From positions 841,001 through 905,000 of the forward strand of contig OX621166.1 of the NCBI GenBank assembly GCA_951640195.1: a DNA stretch of 64,000 nucleotides. Reading direction: 5' to 3'. Under the pieces are notes generated by a model that was not told the DNA's origin, searched no databases, and saw only the letters and a program-made list of their open reading frames with translations. Within the stretch, counting starts at the first letter, position 1. Every line of letters begins with the position of its first letter. A program made the position numbers and the translations under genes. This DNA is from Porpolomopsis calyptriformis (taxonomy: Eukaryota; Basidiomycota; Agaricomycetes; Agaricales; Hygrophoraceae). Positions 21,013 to 32,200 of the stretch are shown here, piece by piece.

Positions 21013-21047
21013 TACACCTCACCTTCAAAGGAAATTCGTCCCGAATT

Positions 21048-21788
21048 TCAAACTTGGGCGGTGTCAGTCATTTTGTCCTCTGAGGCCTGAGTCGGGATTT
21101 CCTCGGTGGCGGGGGCCTCGATAGCCACTGAGGGGGAAGCGATGAGTTTGACTTCCAGAGTTGCTTCGATGGGGGAGGGAGCTTGGACTGTCACAATGTC
21201 GTCGTTGTCATCGGGATACTCCAAGTTGAGATCGATGGGGTATTCGACCAACTCTCTGTACTCGATCAATGTTTCCATTGTCGCAAGGTCCCGTTGAGCC
21301 CAAAGGAAGTCTTCCCTGGTGAGCCGTTCACTTCGATGACTCTCTTCTACGAGCTTGGCGATGATGGCGTGGGTGGTGATGTTGTAGCAGTCAACCCATG
21401 TTCGTCTCTTCTGTTGCTGGAGCTCCCAAACTTTCAACTCACTCTGATCCCAACGATTCTTCCAAAATAAGGCACTTTTTTCTGATGCCTTGAGTTCGGC
21501 TTGTAATACCTCGCGCTCTTGACGAAGTTCACAATTCCAGTTGCTGACGCTGTTGCTATGGACCGTGAGGTGGGAGATGGTGACAGCGGGATCTTTGGGG
21601 GGAGGAGTTTGAGTAGGACTGAAGAAATCTTCCACGCGTGCGCGAGCTTGTTGATATAATTGTCGAGTGGAGGAGGCAGAAGTGGAGGGACCGGGAGTAG
21701 GGGAGTGGATGGTGGACAAAGGGATTTGTCCAGCATGTCGGATGGCAACTTGAGGGGAAGGGGATCGTGTGGATCGTGTTGCGGGCAT
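21048..21788 (-). CDS. D third gene (ORF3): coiled-coil protein, intact
   Basis: 246 aa, uninterrupted, 116 nt downstream of the pol stop and close to the polypurine tract. N terminus MPATRSTRSPSPQVAIRHAG is basic and Ser/Pro-rich. The middle (about residues 80-160) is a predicted coiled coil with Trp (SALFWKNRWDQSELKVWELQ). The C-terminal third is acidic and Pro/Thr-rich. The same gene, at equal length, is at 55304-56044 in D2, and E and G carry a gene of the same layout. It has no transmembrane segment or signal peptide, so it is not an envelope gene. Function unknown. Being open while pol is broken may be chance or reflect fewer CGA codons. Confidence 0.75.
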   Translation of the reverse strand: MPATRSTRSPSPQVAIRHAGQIPLSTIHSPTPGPSTSASSTRQLYQQARARVEDFFSPTQTPPPKDPAVTISHLTVHSNSVSNWNCELRQEREVLQAELKASEKSALFWKNRWDQSELKVWELQQQKRRTWVDCYNITTHAIIAKLVEESHRSERLTREDFLWAQRDLATMETLIEYRELVEYPIDLNLEYPDDNDDIVTVQAPSPIEATLEVKLIASPSVAIEAPATEEIPTQASEDKMTDTAQV

Positions 21789-21903
21789 GATGAAGTATTT
21801 GTTGTGAAGGAAAGTGGAGATGTCTTTGCAGTTTATAAGGAGTGATTCTAAAAATAGAGGTCAATTCTTGGCAGACGGGATGATGACAAACAAATGAATA
21901 GAA

Positions 21904-24900
21904 TCAAGTTGCCATTTGAATTGAGTCTTCATATGTCTTCACAATTTCCTTGGCATGTTGTAAAATGTTTGATCGATCTTCCCAAGTGGCTTCTTCGATC
22001 AGATAGCCTTTCCATTTGACTAGATATTTTCATCGTCGTCTAGCTCCGGAATGTTGTAATATGGATTCGACCTTGTATTCTTCTTTGTTTTCGATCAGAT
22101 CAGGAGGAGGCCATGATGTGTCGATGACATCAGGATGGAGCAATTCATTTCTGACATTGGGTCTCAGGAGTGAAACATGAAAGACTGGGTGTAGTCTCCA
22201 TGTTCCGGGGATGTCAATCAGATAAGCAAGGTCCGATATCTTCTTCAAGACCTTGAATGGTCCGGTCCGTCGATTGTCAAGTTTCTTCGAGGGTCATGTT
22301 GTCTTGATATTTTTGGTGTCCAACCAGACTAGATCTCCTTCTTTGTAGGAGGGTGAAGGTTTCCGTTTGCGATCAGCATATTTCTTCATCGATTCCATTG
22401 TCTTCTGTAAAGATCGTTCGGCATTTTGCTGTGCGCGTGTGAGGCATTCGTGAAAGGTGTTGGCTGCGGGCACATTGCTTTGATCCAGAATAGTCATGGG
22501 GAGGTGGGGATGATGTCCGTATTCCATATAGAATAGTGATTGTGAAGTTGCAGAGTGTTGTTGATTGTTATAGGCAAATTCTGCAGAAGCGAGCTATTCT
22601 GACCAGTCATCTTGCATAAAGTTGGTATAGAAATGTAAGTAAACTTCGAGTTCTTGACTAGTACGTTCCGTTTGACCATCTGTTTGGGGATGGTATGCAG
22701 TGGAGAGACTGGAGATGATTCCTAGGGAGTTATTGAGGGCTTCTGTGAACTTTGACGTGAATTGTACTCCACAATCAGATATAACCTTTTGAGGCCATCC
22801 ATGGTGTTTCCAGATGTGATTCTGAAAGAGTTTCATAGCACCTTCTGATGAAAGATTGGAAGTTGTTGGAATGAAATGGGCTCGTTTAGTGAAACAATCC
22901 ACAACGACCATTACAGCATCATAGCCTTGTGACTTAGGGAGTTCGATGATAAGATCGATGGTAATCTCTTTCCATGGTTCCATGGAAGGGGGTATGGGTT
23001 GGAGTAATCCTGACGGCTTCGAAGGGAAGTTCTTATTTTGTTGACAAGCGGGGCAGGATCGAACGTAGTTGGTGATGTCTTGTGGGGCACCATCCCAGAT
23101 AAAGTTACGAAGAACGAGTTCCTTCGTCTTCTCAATGCCAGGGTGGCCAGCGTGGGGGTAAGTGTGGGACAGTCGTATAATGTCTGTGCACAAAGATACT
23201 TCCTCTGGCACCACTATTCGACCTTCAACATCGCGAACAAGCCCATCGGCTTGGGTCCAAGCAAGTGAGGCATCCTCGAGTTTATCTTGGATCTTCTGTG
23301 GGAGCGGGATTTTGAAGCGTAACCTAGAAAGAAGACTTGAATTTGACAACTTGACAATCGAATTAATCTATCAGTCGTGTGCTATTAGAACTTCATTCTC
23401 CACGTCAGCTTCAACACTGGGTAAGTAATCGGGGTGCCTGGACAGGCTGTCGGCCTTGTTCTTCCTACCTGGAACATACTCGATTTTGAATCCAAATCTG
23501 GACAGATACTCAGACCAATGAGTCTGGCAATTCGATAAACGAAGATTCTTGGAGAAGTATCATAAGGCCAAACTGTCTGTTCTGATGAGAATATTGTGTC
23601 TCGCTCCTTCGAGAAGATGGCACCATTGTTTGAAGGAATCAATGATCGCCAGGAGCTCCAGATCGTGAGTTGGATAGTTCTTTTTAGCAGGGGAAGTAGA
23701 TCTTGAATGGTAGCCAACAGGTTTCCAGTGTCCGCCGTGAAGCTGGGAGAGTATTCCTGCGATTCCAATAATAGAGGTGTCAGTTTCTAGACAGTAAGGG
23801 AGATTGCGATCAGGAATATGAAGGACAGGTGCATTCGTCAAAAGGGATTTGATGTTGTCAAAGGCTTCTTGTCTTCGAGGGGTCCATTCCCACACAGTTT
23901 CATTGTGTAAGAGTTCGTAGAGAGGGGTAGTGACCTTGGAGAAACCCTTGATGTATCTTCGCCAAAAGTTTGCACTGCCTAAGAAGGATTGGAGTTGTTT
24001 CACCGTTTCTGGAATAGGCCAGGACATAATAGCGTCGACCTTCTTCAGGTTGGTGGTGATTCATCCTTTGGATAAGACGACTCCTAGATAAATGACTTCT
24101 TCCTTCTCGAATTGGCACTTGACAGGTTTACATGAGAGACCGTGTCTCTTCATGATATCCAGAGTTTTGAAAGTCCAGTATCGCAGTTCCTGTAAATCAT
24201 CTCCACAAACAAGCACATCATCGATATAGATGAAAACATTCCCAGAGTTCAGGACTTCTTTGAACCTTGTGTCGATCATCCATTGAAAGGTGGCTGGGGA
24301 GTTCCATAAACCAAAGAACATAATAGTGGGTTTGAAGGCGCCTGCTTCAGTGATGAAAGCAGCTTTCCATTCGTTGCCTTCCTTGATCCTGACATTGTTG
24401 AATCCCCATCGGATATCCATGACCGTGAATAAGGATGCTGTTAAGAGTTTTGGTCGTTTGAGGATTTGATGAAGTAGGGGAAGGGGATAATGGTCAGGGA
24501 CCGTGTGTTCATTGAGGTAGTGATAGTCTTCAATAGGGCGTAGACCAGCACTTTTTCCTTTAGCGTTTACTTCTTCAGCTTTCTTTCCAAAAAAGAACGG
24601 AGAGACCTGTTTTGACTTAGAAGTTCATATTCATCCAGTAGACAAGTTTTTGTTGATGAACTTGTATAAGTGATCCATCTCAAGAGGGGACATTGCGTAT
24701 TTCATGCCTTTGACTAGTTTGAAGGTTTCATCCAGTTCTATGGTGTGGTCAAATTCTGAATGCGGTGGAAGGCAGTCGAAGGATTCTTTGGCAAAGATGC
24801 TAGAATAGTCTTTCCAGTATACCTCCAGTACAAACTTTCGCATATCTTCTTCCACAGTGCTGGCTCAGGATTCATCCGACTTCGATACACATCGATTCAT

Positions 24901-25431
24901 GGCCAGCGTGACCGATTCCATTCCTGGTGACTCCGCATCATCGACTATCCATCGTGGAAGAGGGAAATCTTTGCTATCCAGAGCCAGTGTTGCCTCTTTC
25001 CAATTGATGTTGGGGTTGTGCTTTTTGAGCCACGGGAAGCCAAGGATAATATCTGTCTTAGATCCGAGATCGGTCACTTCCAATCAGATCCATTCATTGT
25101 GTCCTCCAGGAGCCTCTAACCAAATGTCAATATCATTCTCAATGGGTCCACCTCGGTTTTCAGATCCATCGGCATTCCATATGGGGATTGGGGTTTCCAA
25201 TCGTGTTAGAGTAAAATTGTGGCGAGTTGCGAAAGATTCATCCACAAAATTTCCAGAGGCTCCACTATCAACTAGAGCAGTGGCCAGAACACATTGACCA
25301 GTGTTGGTAGCTTCAATCCAAATGTCCAAAATGAGTCCGAGATTGCCTTCTTCAATAGTACCAAGAATTCGGAATAGATTGCATGGGGTGATGGTACATT
25401 CTTGAGTAGGTATGTCCATAATGGCAGGCAA
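21904..25431 (-). pseudogene. D Pol: protease to chromodomain
   Basis: Minus strand. Protease: LVDSGASGNFVDES (25431-25084). RT: QDYRYLNE-type box near 24530, FGLWNSPATFQ and IYIDDVLVCGDD (about 24230). RNase H: LETDTSIIGIAG. Integrase: zinc finger with CPACQQNK (about 23040), DLIIELP, SDCGVQFTSKF, ERTSQELEVY. Chromodomain near 22080-21930 (EYKVESILQHSG, KGYLIEEATWEDR). Stops occur near 25083, 24855, 24630, 24420, 24060, 23559, 23350 and 22030. The stop is at 21904-21906. Confidence 0.87.
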
Positions 25432-25445
25432 AATGTTTGGACTCT

Positions 25446-25712
25446 CTAAAAACCCTGTTCTTTCAGTTCCTTGACAAGCTGAGCTTTTCTCTCCTTTGGC
25501 CAGCGATCGATCCCGCAGTTGTCCACCACTCGAATAGTTTCCTCTGTAGTAGCTGGGGAAACCATCTCGTCAACTCATTCCGTCTCGATACTTCGAATGT
25601 TTCATCCTCGACCTCGCCCTGTGTTTGGTCTTCCTCGTTGTCTGGCAGGGGCACTACTCGATGGGTGCGCTGACAAAGAAGAGGCAAGAGGGGAATTTGG
25701 ACATTTGTTCGC
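25446..25712 (-). pseudogene. D gag, C-terminal part
   Basis: Minus strand from the E insertion point: second half of the zinc knuckle (HWANKCPNSPL), a Gly/Arg-rich basic stretch (RGRPNTGRGRG) and a conserved tail (DRWPKERKAQLVKELKEQGF, stop at 25446) that matches the gag tails of E2 and G. Two TGA codons. Pol starts just after in another frame. Confidence 0.82.
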
Positions 25713-25717
25713 CCAAT

Positions 25718-26084
25718 TGTTATAATTCGGTAGTCGAAGGCTTTACTTCTCGCATTGGAGGGGCTGATGAGGAAATAGAATTCGACTAAAGAGTGAGGGA
25801 GTTAACTAGGAATTGAACTTAACCTACTGACTAGAGGTTAGGCTTTATATACTAACTACCTGAGTCGACATGAGTCAGTCGTATGGACGATTACAAAGCG
25901 GAAAACGGAATGTGACTAGTGAAAAGTCACGAAAAGAATAGTGGAAACGGAATGTGACTTGTGAAGAGTCGGAAAGAAGGTACATGTGACTAGTCTCTAT
26001 ATACAAAGCAGTAAAGCGGAAGGGTAAACGGAATAAAGACTAATCAAGTATGACTAAAAGAAAAAGGAAAAAGTATCTGTGACA
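25718..26084 (-). repeat. E 3' LTR (367 bp)
   Basis: Minus-strand TGTCACAGATAC..ATTATAACA, against the polypurine tract GATGTGGGTGTA. Confidence 0.92.
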
Positions 26085-26165
26085 TACACCCACATCAAAA
26101 GGAATTTCGTCCCAAAATTCGAGGCAGCCTTCGAGAGTGTTGATGGGTGCAGAGGAGGGGAAGGA

Positions 26166-26744
26166 CTAGGATAAGTCCTTGTCAGAAATGGCAGTCGACA
26201 GGGAAATAATGTCAGCCAGGGAAGTAACGTCGTCATCGGGGATGGTGATAGGGTTCGACGACGAACCGGAGGGAATAATGAGCGGACCTGGGAAAACAGG
26301 GGGAGCAGGGGAATCAAGATGAGGAAGTACCTTTGTGATTTCCTCATGTTTTGCTTCCCAATGCTTGGCCTGTTCTCACCAGTACTTGCTCGTTCTTCTT
26401 TCTCCATCCAGACTCAACCACTGACTGTACAGTTCTTCATTCAACCTCGCGATCTCGCTCTTATAGTAATCAACATCTTTTTTCAATGACTCAATGATCT
26501 GCTCGGGTGGGATGGGTGGTGCGACAATTTCCTTGGGCCATATGGTGAGGTCCCAGTTTCATGCACGTCGGTTGTGTTGCCAGAGTTGTCCAGCGAGCTC
26601 GGCTTCACCATAAGCGGATGAGGTGGAAGCGAGAGGAGGGGGAGCGCGATGAGGGGGTTGTCCTCCTGTGGACATATGGGGAGCATGGGGTGGACGACCA
26701 CCAGTAGACTTGCGAGCAGTTTGGTGAGAGCATTTGGCGGGCAT
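26166..26744 (-). pseudogene. E third gene (ORF3) with histone H3-like N terminus
   Basis: Minus strand, same length and frame as the intact E2 copy (44366-44944). It starts MPAKCSHQTARKSTGGRPP: residues 8-16 (QTARKSTGG) equal residues 5-13 of mature histone H3, around K9. Then HMSTGGQPP, an AYGEAELAGQLWQHN segment, a coiled coil and an acidic tail (PDDDVTSLADIISLSTA). Broken by TGA at 26556-26558 and another near 26380. Placed between the chromodomain end of pol and the 3' LTR. Confidence 0.75.
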
Positions 26745-26868
26745 AGCGATGTTGACTTTTGAGGGGAAAGATGGAGGCGAAAGAGGTTATAAGGATGAGT
26801 CGGAGTTTGGAAAAGGTGATGAAAGTGAAAAGTTTCAAAAGAGGGGAGTTGATACCATGAAAGAGTGG

Positions 26869-27273
26869 TTAAGTCGCCATTTGAATTGATCGTTCATATT
26901 CTAGAATTCATTCTTTCGCATGAGAAAGGTTCTTCTTCAGCTCCCAAGTTGCTTCTTCAATGGGATAGCCGACCCATTTGACTAAATACGTGCGACATCG
27001 GGTGGACCCGTGATGTTGAAGGATTTGTTCAACCTCATATTCCTCTTTTTCTTGAATGACATCTGGAGGTGGGCGGAGATTATCGTCTACTTCTTCTGGA
27101 TAGAGATCGGAGTTAATGTTAGTGGGTCTCAGGAGTGAAACGTGAAAGACGTCGTGTATTTTCCATAATAAGGGGAGGGCCAGGCGATAAGAGACTCTTC
27201 TGATTCTTTCTAGAACTTTGAATAGTCCTGTGCATCGGACATCGAGTTTGAGGGTTGGACAACCTGTTTTTAG
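26869..27273 (-). pseudogene. E Pol, C-terminal end with chromodomain
   Basis: Continues the integrase across insert F: TLKLDVRCTGLFKVLERIRR, IHDVFHVSLLRP, RPPPDVIQEKEEYEVEQILQ, then the chromodomain TYLVKWVGYPIEEATWE. A TGA at about 26905 precedes ILEYE; the family stop is TAA at 26869-26871. Confidence 0.85.
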
Positions 27274-27278
27274 GTTAC

Positions 27279-28984
27279 TGTCACAACTGTAGTTGCAAGT
27301 CTTTTTGTTAATCACAAGGCAGGCCTTGGAGCTCAATAAGTCTAGAAGGATGTAGAAAAAGGTTCTGACAGGAACATCTTCGTAAAGGGTAATGATTCCT
27401 TCTGAATGGATTTTGACTTCTACAAAGAAGTTCTGTTGTGGGTTAAATCTGTTCCTTGCCTCTGCTGAGAGTTTAGGGAATATAGGCATGAACAGTCAGT
27501 TCAATAGTTTCGAGTTTATGTTTCTCTTTCCTTAGTCTGATGGGAAAGAAGTCTGATGATTCTGATTGCGTTCGTGCTACTACAAGTAATCTCATAGGAG
27601 GACGAAGTAATAATCTGCTTCGCCCTCAGGGTTTATATAGTATTTCTAAAATAGGAGTCATTATTTGTCAGCCTCTGTAGTCACCCCATTTTCTATTGTT
27701 CACAGCCTCCAGTTTAAGGTTTGCCATTGTTCCTAGTCATACTGTGGAAGGCTGTGTGCTTCTGTTGACTCAATTCTATTGGGCACTGCCTTCCGCAGCA
27801 TTTAGGCTGTGTTGTCTCATGACTGGTTCCTATTGTTCTTCTGGTTATGAGATCGCCATTGTTTCTATCTCTTGTCTGGCGTATCGGGTTTCTCTTCTTT
27901 GACTGAGGAACCTTCTTTTGGTCCTCCCTTAGTTCCTAGATGTATAAAAGGTGTGGAGTTGTATCCCTATGCTTCAGTTCAATCCTTGTCAATCATCATG
28001 ACTCCCTCCCACCAAGGCTACTACGTTCGATTCTTCAAGCAGTCTGGAGTGGTGCACCACACTGCTCCTGTCTTTCTCGATTGCGATTCATTTCATTACT
28101 ACCTCCAGCGCATCCCCTCCGATGCCGACCTCTGTTGGTCTTCCTTCTCCTGCTTTGCTTGCGGTGGCAAGCACAAAGTCAAGAAGTGTCCGTTTGTTCG
28201 CTGGCGAATTCAGCATGCTTGCGGCTTGATGGAGGATCCGCTTGGTGAGTACTTTGTTTTGTCTTTATTAGTCTGTGTTTGTTGATAATGGGCTTTCCCT
28301 TTCTTAGCTTGGGATGATGAAGCCCCTCCCCCTACTTCCCAGCTCCCTTTGGAGGAGCAGGTTAATTGGGGGTCCGACAAGTGGGCTGACTCCCTTCCTT
28401 CTATCAGGAAGGAGGCAGTTGACCAGGCTGCCAGTCCCCCTTTCCGTCCTTGGACCCCTGGTCCATTAAGTCCCTTATCTAGTGGTAATGCTCTCAACTC
28501 TCTTGCCCTCTTCATAACTGCTGATCTCTTATCTCTTAGTTGAAGATTTGTCCTTGTCATCAACCAATGTTAACGTCAAGATTGAGGAAGAGGAAGTTCC
28601 TCCTAGTTTGTTGTGGAGTCCTACCAACGATTGGCTGGGTGAAGAGGCGAGGAAGATTGCAATGGGTTTTGTCGAGGGGAAGGCCGCTGAGTTGCAGGCT
28701 TCTGGTGGAGATACCAATGGGGCAATCTATTGGGGTAATAAGTTGGCCGCATTAGATGGTCAAGTGGTTTCTAGTTTCATAGAGTTCTTGAGGGATAGTA
28801 TGGTGCAGGAGATTGCCAAAGTGGACTAGTTTAGATAATCAGTCGGACATGGACTTCCCCCTCTTGTATAAATAACTTCTGCCATCAATAAAGACAGCCC
28901 CTTCCAAAGAGAAAAAGATATGAAAACAGGAAAAGATAATGAGAAGAGAGGATTTTTAAGAGAGTGAACGCCGATTTCATGACA
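27279..28984 (+). mobile_element. Insert F: 1.7-kb unit carrying a spliced gene
   Basis: Starts TGTCACAACTG, ends TTTCATGACA, flanked by 5-bp direct repeats gttac (27274-27278; 28985-28989) exactly within an integrase codon series of E; removing it and one repeat rejoins the reading frame between YLDT-N and LKTG. The termini are inverted (TGTCA/TGACA) as in LTRs or LTR-bounded units, but I find no long direct repeat at the two ends, no gag-pol and no transposase. It contains a complete Pol II gene on the strand opposite to E. It could be a very long coding solo LTR, or a non-autonomous element that carries a gene. Confidence 0.8.
27998..28829 (+). CDS. F-encoded 237-aa zinc-knuckle protein (3 exons)
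   Basis: Exons 27998-28244, 28308-28484 and 28540-28829; introns 28245-28307 (GTGAGT..TTAG) and 28485-28539 (GTAATG..TTAG). Phases match and the spliced reading frame is 714 nt with no stop, although every single exon frame is short. Upstream is TATAAAAG at 27943-27950, 48-55 nt before the ATG; downstream AATAAA at 28887. The protein starts MTPSHQGYYVRFFKQSG, has a compact Cys/His motif CFACGGKHKVKKC (C-x2-C-x3-H-x4-C), then a Pro-rich linker with Trp, and an acidic, helical C terminus. I do not recognise the family. An open, spliced gene inside decayed elements suggests a recent insertion or selection. Confidence 0.78.
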
Positions 28985-28989
28985 GTTAC

Positions 28990-31900
28990 AGGTATCAAGG
29001 TAAATGAATTGACCTATTTGGAGCTGGGTATCTTTCCATTTGCGATCTGCGAAGCGCTTCATGGTTTCTGCCGTGGCTTCTAGGGCTTTTGCGGCTTTCT
29101 CACGGGCTTCTGTGAGATGATCGTGGAAGGCGTCTGCTGCGGGATTGGAGGTAGAAGTCGCAGGGATGGATGGGATGAAGGCATGTTGGCCAGTATCAAG
29201 GTAAAAGGGAGTGTGTTTCATCGAGGAGTGTTGTTGGTTGTTGTACACGAATTCAGCTGGAGATAGCCAGTTGGACCAATCGTCTTGCATAAAGTTTGTA
29301 TATAAACGAAGGTATTGTTCAAGTTCTTGATTGGTGCGTTCCGTTTGACCATCAGTTTGGGGATGATAAGTGGTAGATAAACCAGAGATAATTCCCAAAT
29401 GAGTGTTGAGAGCTTTCGCAAATTTGGAAGCGAATTGAGTTCCTCGATCGGTTATGATCTTCTTTGGCCAGCCATGGTGTTTCCATACGTTGTCCCTAAA
29501 GAGTTTTGCGACTCCTTCTGCTAAAATGTTTGAAGTCGTCAGGATGAAGTGAGTGCATTTGGTAAAGCAATCGACAACAACTAGAACAGCATCGTAACCA
29601 GATGATTGGGGGAGTTCTATGATCAGATCGGCGGTGATTTCTTCCCAAGGTCGAGACGAAGGGGGAATGGGTTCTAGAAGACCTGCAGGCTTTGAGGGGT
29701 AGAGCTTGACTTGTTGACAGGTTGGACAAGATGATACGAATACATGGATGTCAGGGGCAGTACTATTCCAGGTGTAGTTCCGCAACACAAGCTCACATGT
29801 CTTCTCGATTCCGGGATAGCCTCCATGGGGTAGGGAGTGGGTCAATTGAATTATCTCTGTGCATAGCGATATGTCCGCTGGCACAACAATACGATCTCCT
29901 GCATCTCTCACAATTCCGTCAGTGAAGGAGTAGCCGGAAGAGGAATCGGATAATTTGATGCGAATGTCCTCTGGGATTTGATTGAAGTCGGGGAAATGAA
30001 GTCTTGACATGAAAGAGGGTTTAGACATAGAAATGATAGCATTGATGAAACATTCGGGAGGAAGAAGGGCTTGACCTTCTAGTTCTTCTTTATCTGTTCA
30101 GCGGTGATCGGGTTGGCGAGAGAGTCCATCAGCTTTGTTTTTGACTCCAGGGGAATACTCGATATTGAAGTCGAATCTGCCTAAGAATTCCATCCAACGT
30201 GCTTGTCGTCTGGAGAGGGATCTGTTCTGCATGAAATACTTGAGCACTAAATTGTCCGTTTTTATCAACACAGTATCCCTTGCGCCTTCTAAAAGATAGT
30301 GCCAGTACTTGAGGGAAGTGACAATTGCAAGCATCTCCAGATCGTGGGTAGGATAGTTATACTCAGCAGGGAGTAAGGACTTTGAGAAAAAGCTGATAGG
30401 GTGCCAACCATTGTCATGTTTCTGGGACAAGACCGTGCCAATACTGAAATCAGAGGCATCGGTCTCCAAGAGATATGGAAGGTCTGGCTGGGGAGTAAGA
30501 AGGACAGGGGCTGTGGTGATGAGGTGTTTGAGCTGTTCAAAGGCTTTTTGACACAAGGGAGACCAATCCCAAGGTTGGTCTTTCCATAAAAGGCCACAGA
30601 GAGGACGAACCACTGAGGAGAAACCTTTGATGTAGCGGCGCCAAAAGTTGGTGGTGCCAAGGAATGATTGGAGATCTCACAACTTTTGGGGTGTTGGCCA
30701 ATTGATGATGGCATCCACCTTCTTTGGGTTAATAGTGAGTTGACCTTTGCTGATAATCATTCCAAGGTAGGTAACAGAGGTCTTCTCCATTTGACACTTG
30801 ACGGGTTTAGCAGACAGTTGGTTTTTCTCCATGAGTTTGAGGGTTTCATCGGTCCAGTGGCAAATTTCTTCAGGGGTGTCGCCCATGATGAGGATGTCGT
30901 CAATATAAATGTGAACACAGCCAGAGTCCAAGACGGGTTTGAAAAGAATGTCTATCATTTGTTGAAAGGATGCCGGGGAATTTCATAGTCCAAAAAACAT
31001 AACGGTCGGTTCAAAGAGTCCTCAATTGGTGATGAAAGCTGCTTTCCATTTGTCGCCTTCCTTAAGTCGTATGTTGTTAAATCCCCATCGAATATCAATA
31101 ACAGTGAAGAGAGAAGCAGTAGCAAGCTTCAGTACTTGGAGGATTTCTGATAAGAGGGGAAGGGGGTAATGATCAGGAATGGTTTTGGAATTGATATAGC
31201 GATAGTCTTGGATAGGACGTAGACCAGCACTAAGACCTTTGGCATTGATCTCTTCAGCCTTTTTCACAAAGAAGAAAGGGGCAGCTTGAGGTGATTTCAA
31301 TGGACGTATTCGACCTGTTCAGAGATTTTCATCAATAAACTTGTTGAGTTCCACCTGCTCATAGGGAGAAAGGGGGTAGAGTTTTCCGACTTGAAATTTG
31401 GTATTTGGATAGAGGTTGATTGCATGATCAAAGGGACATTGAGGAGGGAGTTTGTCAAATTCTGCAGTATGGAAAACACACCAGAAATTGTGATAATAAC
31501 TGGGAATGAAGGATTTAATATCCTCCTTGATGGAAACTGGTCGGGAGTGGTCGACTCTGACCAAGCGAATAAAGGAGTCATGTTTCAGACTCGAATTGAA
31601 GACATAGAGTTCTTCCTGTGGGGGCAACACTCCGACTTGCATACTACTGAACAGTGTGTCACCAGACACAAAAGTTAAGGTGCCTTTTGTCCAGTTGATA
31701 GTGGGATTGTGTCGCAAGAGCCATGGGAAGCCAAGGATGACCTGTTGTTTTCTTCCTAAGTTGGTAACCTCCAACTGGATTCGTTCTCGAAAAGATAAGT
31801 CTGGTGCCTCGATAAACAGGTCTGTATCGTGCGTGATGGGACCTCCTTGGTTCTCGGAACCATCAGTGTTTTGTACTGGTATAACCTCATCCAATGGATA

Positions 31901-32200
31901 GGTCGATATCTCCATTTGACAAATGTATGCTTTGTCAATAAAATTCCCTGAGGCGCCAGAGTCAATGAGTGCTATGATAGCTACTCATCGAAGATTGTCA
32001 GCACTCGTGATCCAAAAATAGAATTTGAGAGCGCCTTCGCCCTGTTCAAGTGTGCCAAGAAAATGAAAACTTTTCATAGATGGTGGTACACATACATGGG
32101 ACACAGCCAGAGTGCTCAGGCTTTCAGCACTTGGCTGGACTAAAAATCCTTTTGCTCTTTTAACGCTCGAGCTAGCGCAGCCCATCTCTCCTTGTCCCAA
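28990..32200 (-). pseudogene. E Pol: protease, RT, RNase H, integrase (to insert F)
   Basis: Minus strand. Protease LIDSGASGNFID near 31960-31920; RT about 31320-30680 with YIDDILIMG near 30905; RNase H LLETDASDFSIG (30455); integrase finger SCPTCQQVK (29715), TADLIIELP, TDRGTQFASKF, ERTNQELEQY, ending at DRKWKDTQLQIGQFIYLDT. Stops near 31990, 31315, 31020, 30985, 30676, 30097. At one site E has CAA where G has CGA and E2 has TGA, which fits CpG decay on either strand. Confidence 0.88.

Noticed and set aside
26908..27489. Minus-strand frame with N-terminal MPIFPKLSAEARNRF
   Set aside because: The first about 70 codons lie inside insert F and only the rest is E integrase; the fusion is an insertion artefact.
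27696..27902. 68-codon plus-strand frame upstream of the F gene
   Set aside because: Ends before the TATA box of the F gene and has no conserved feature; treated as promoter region.
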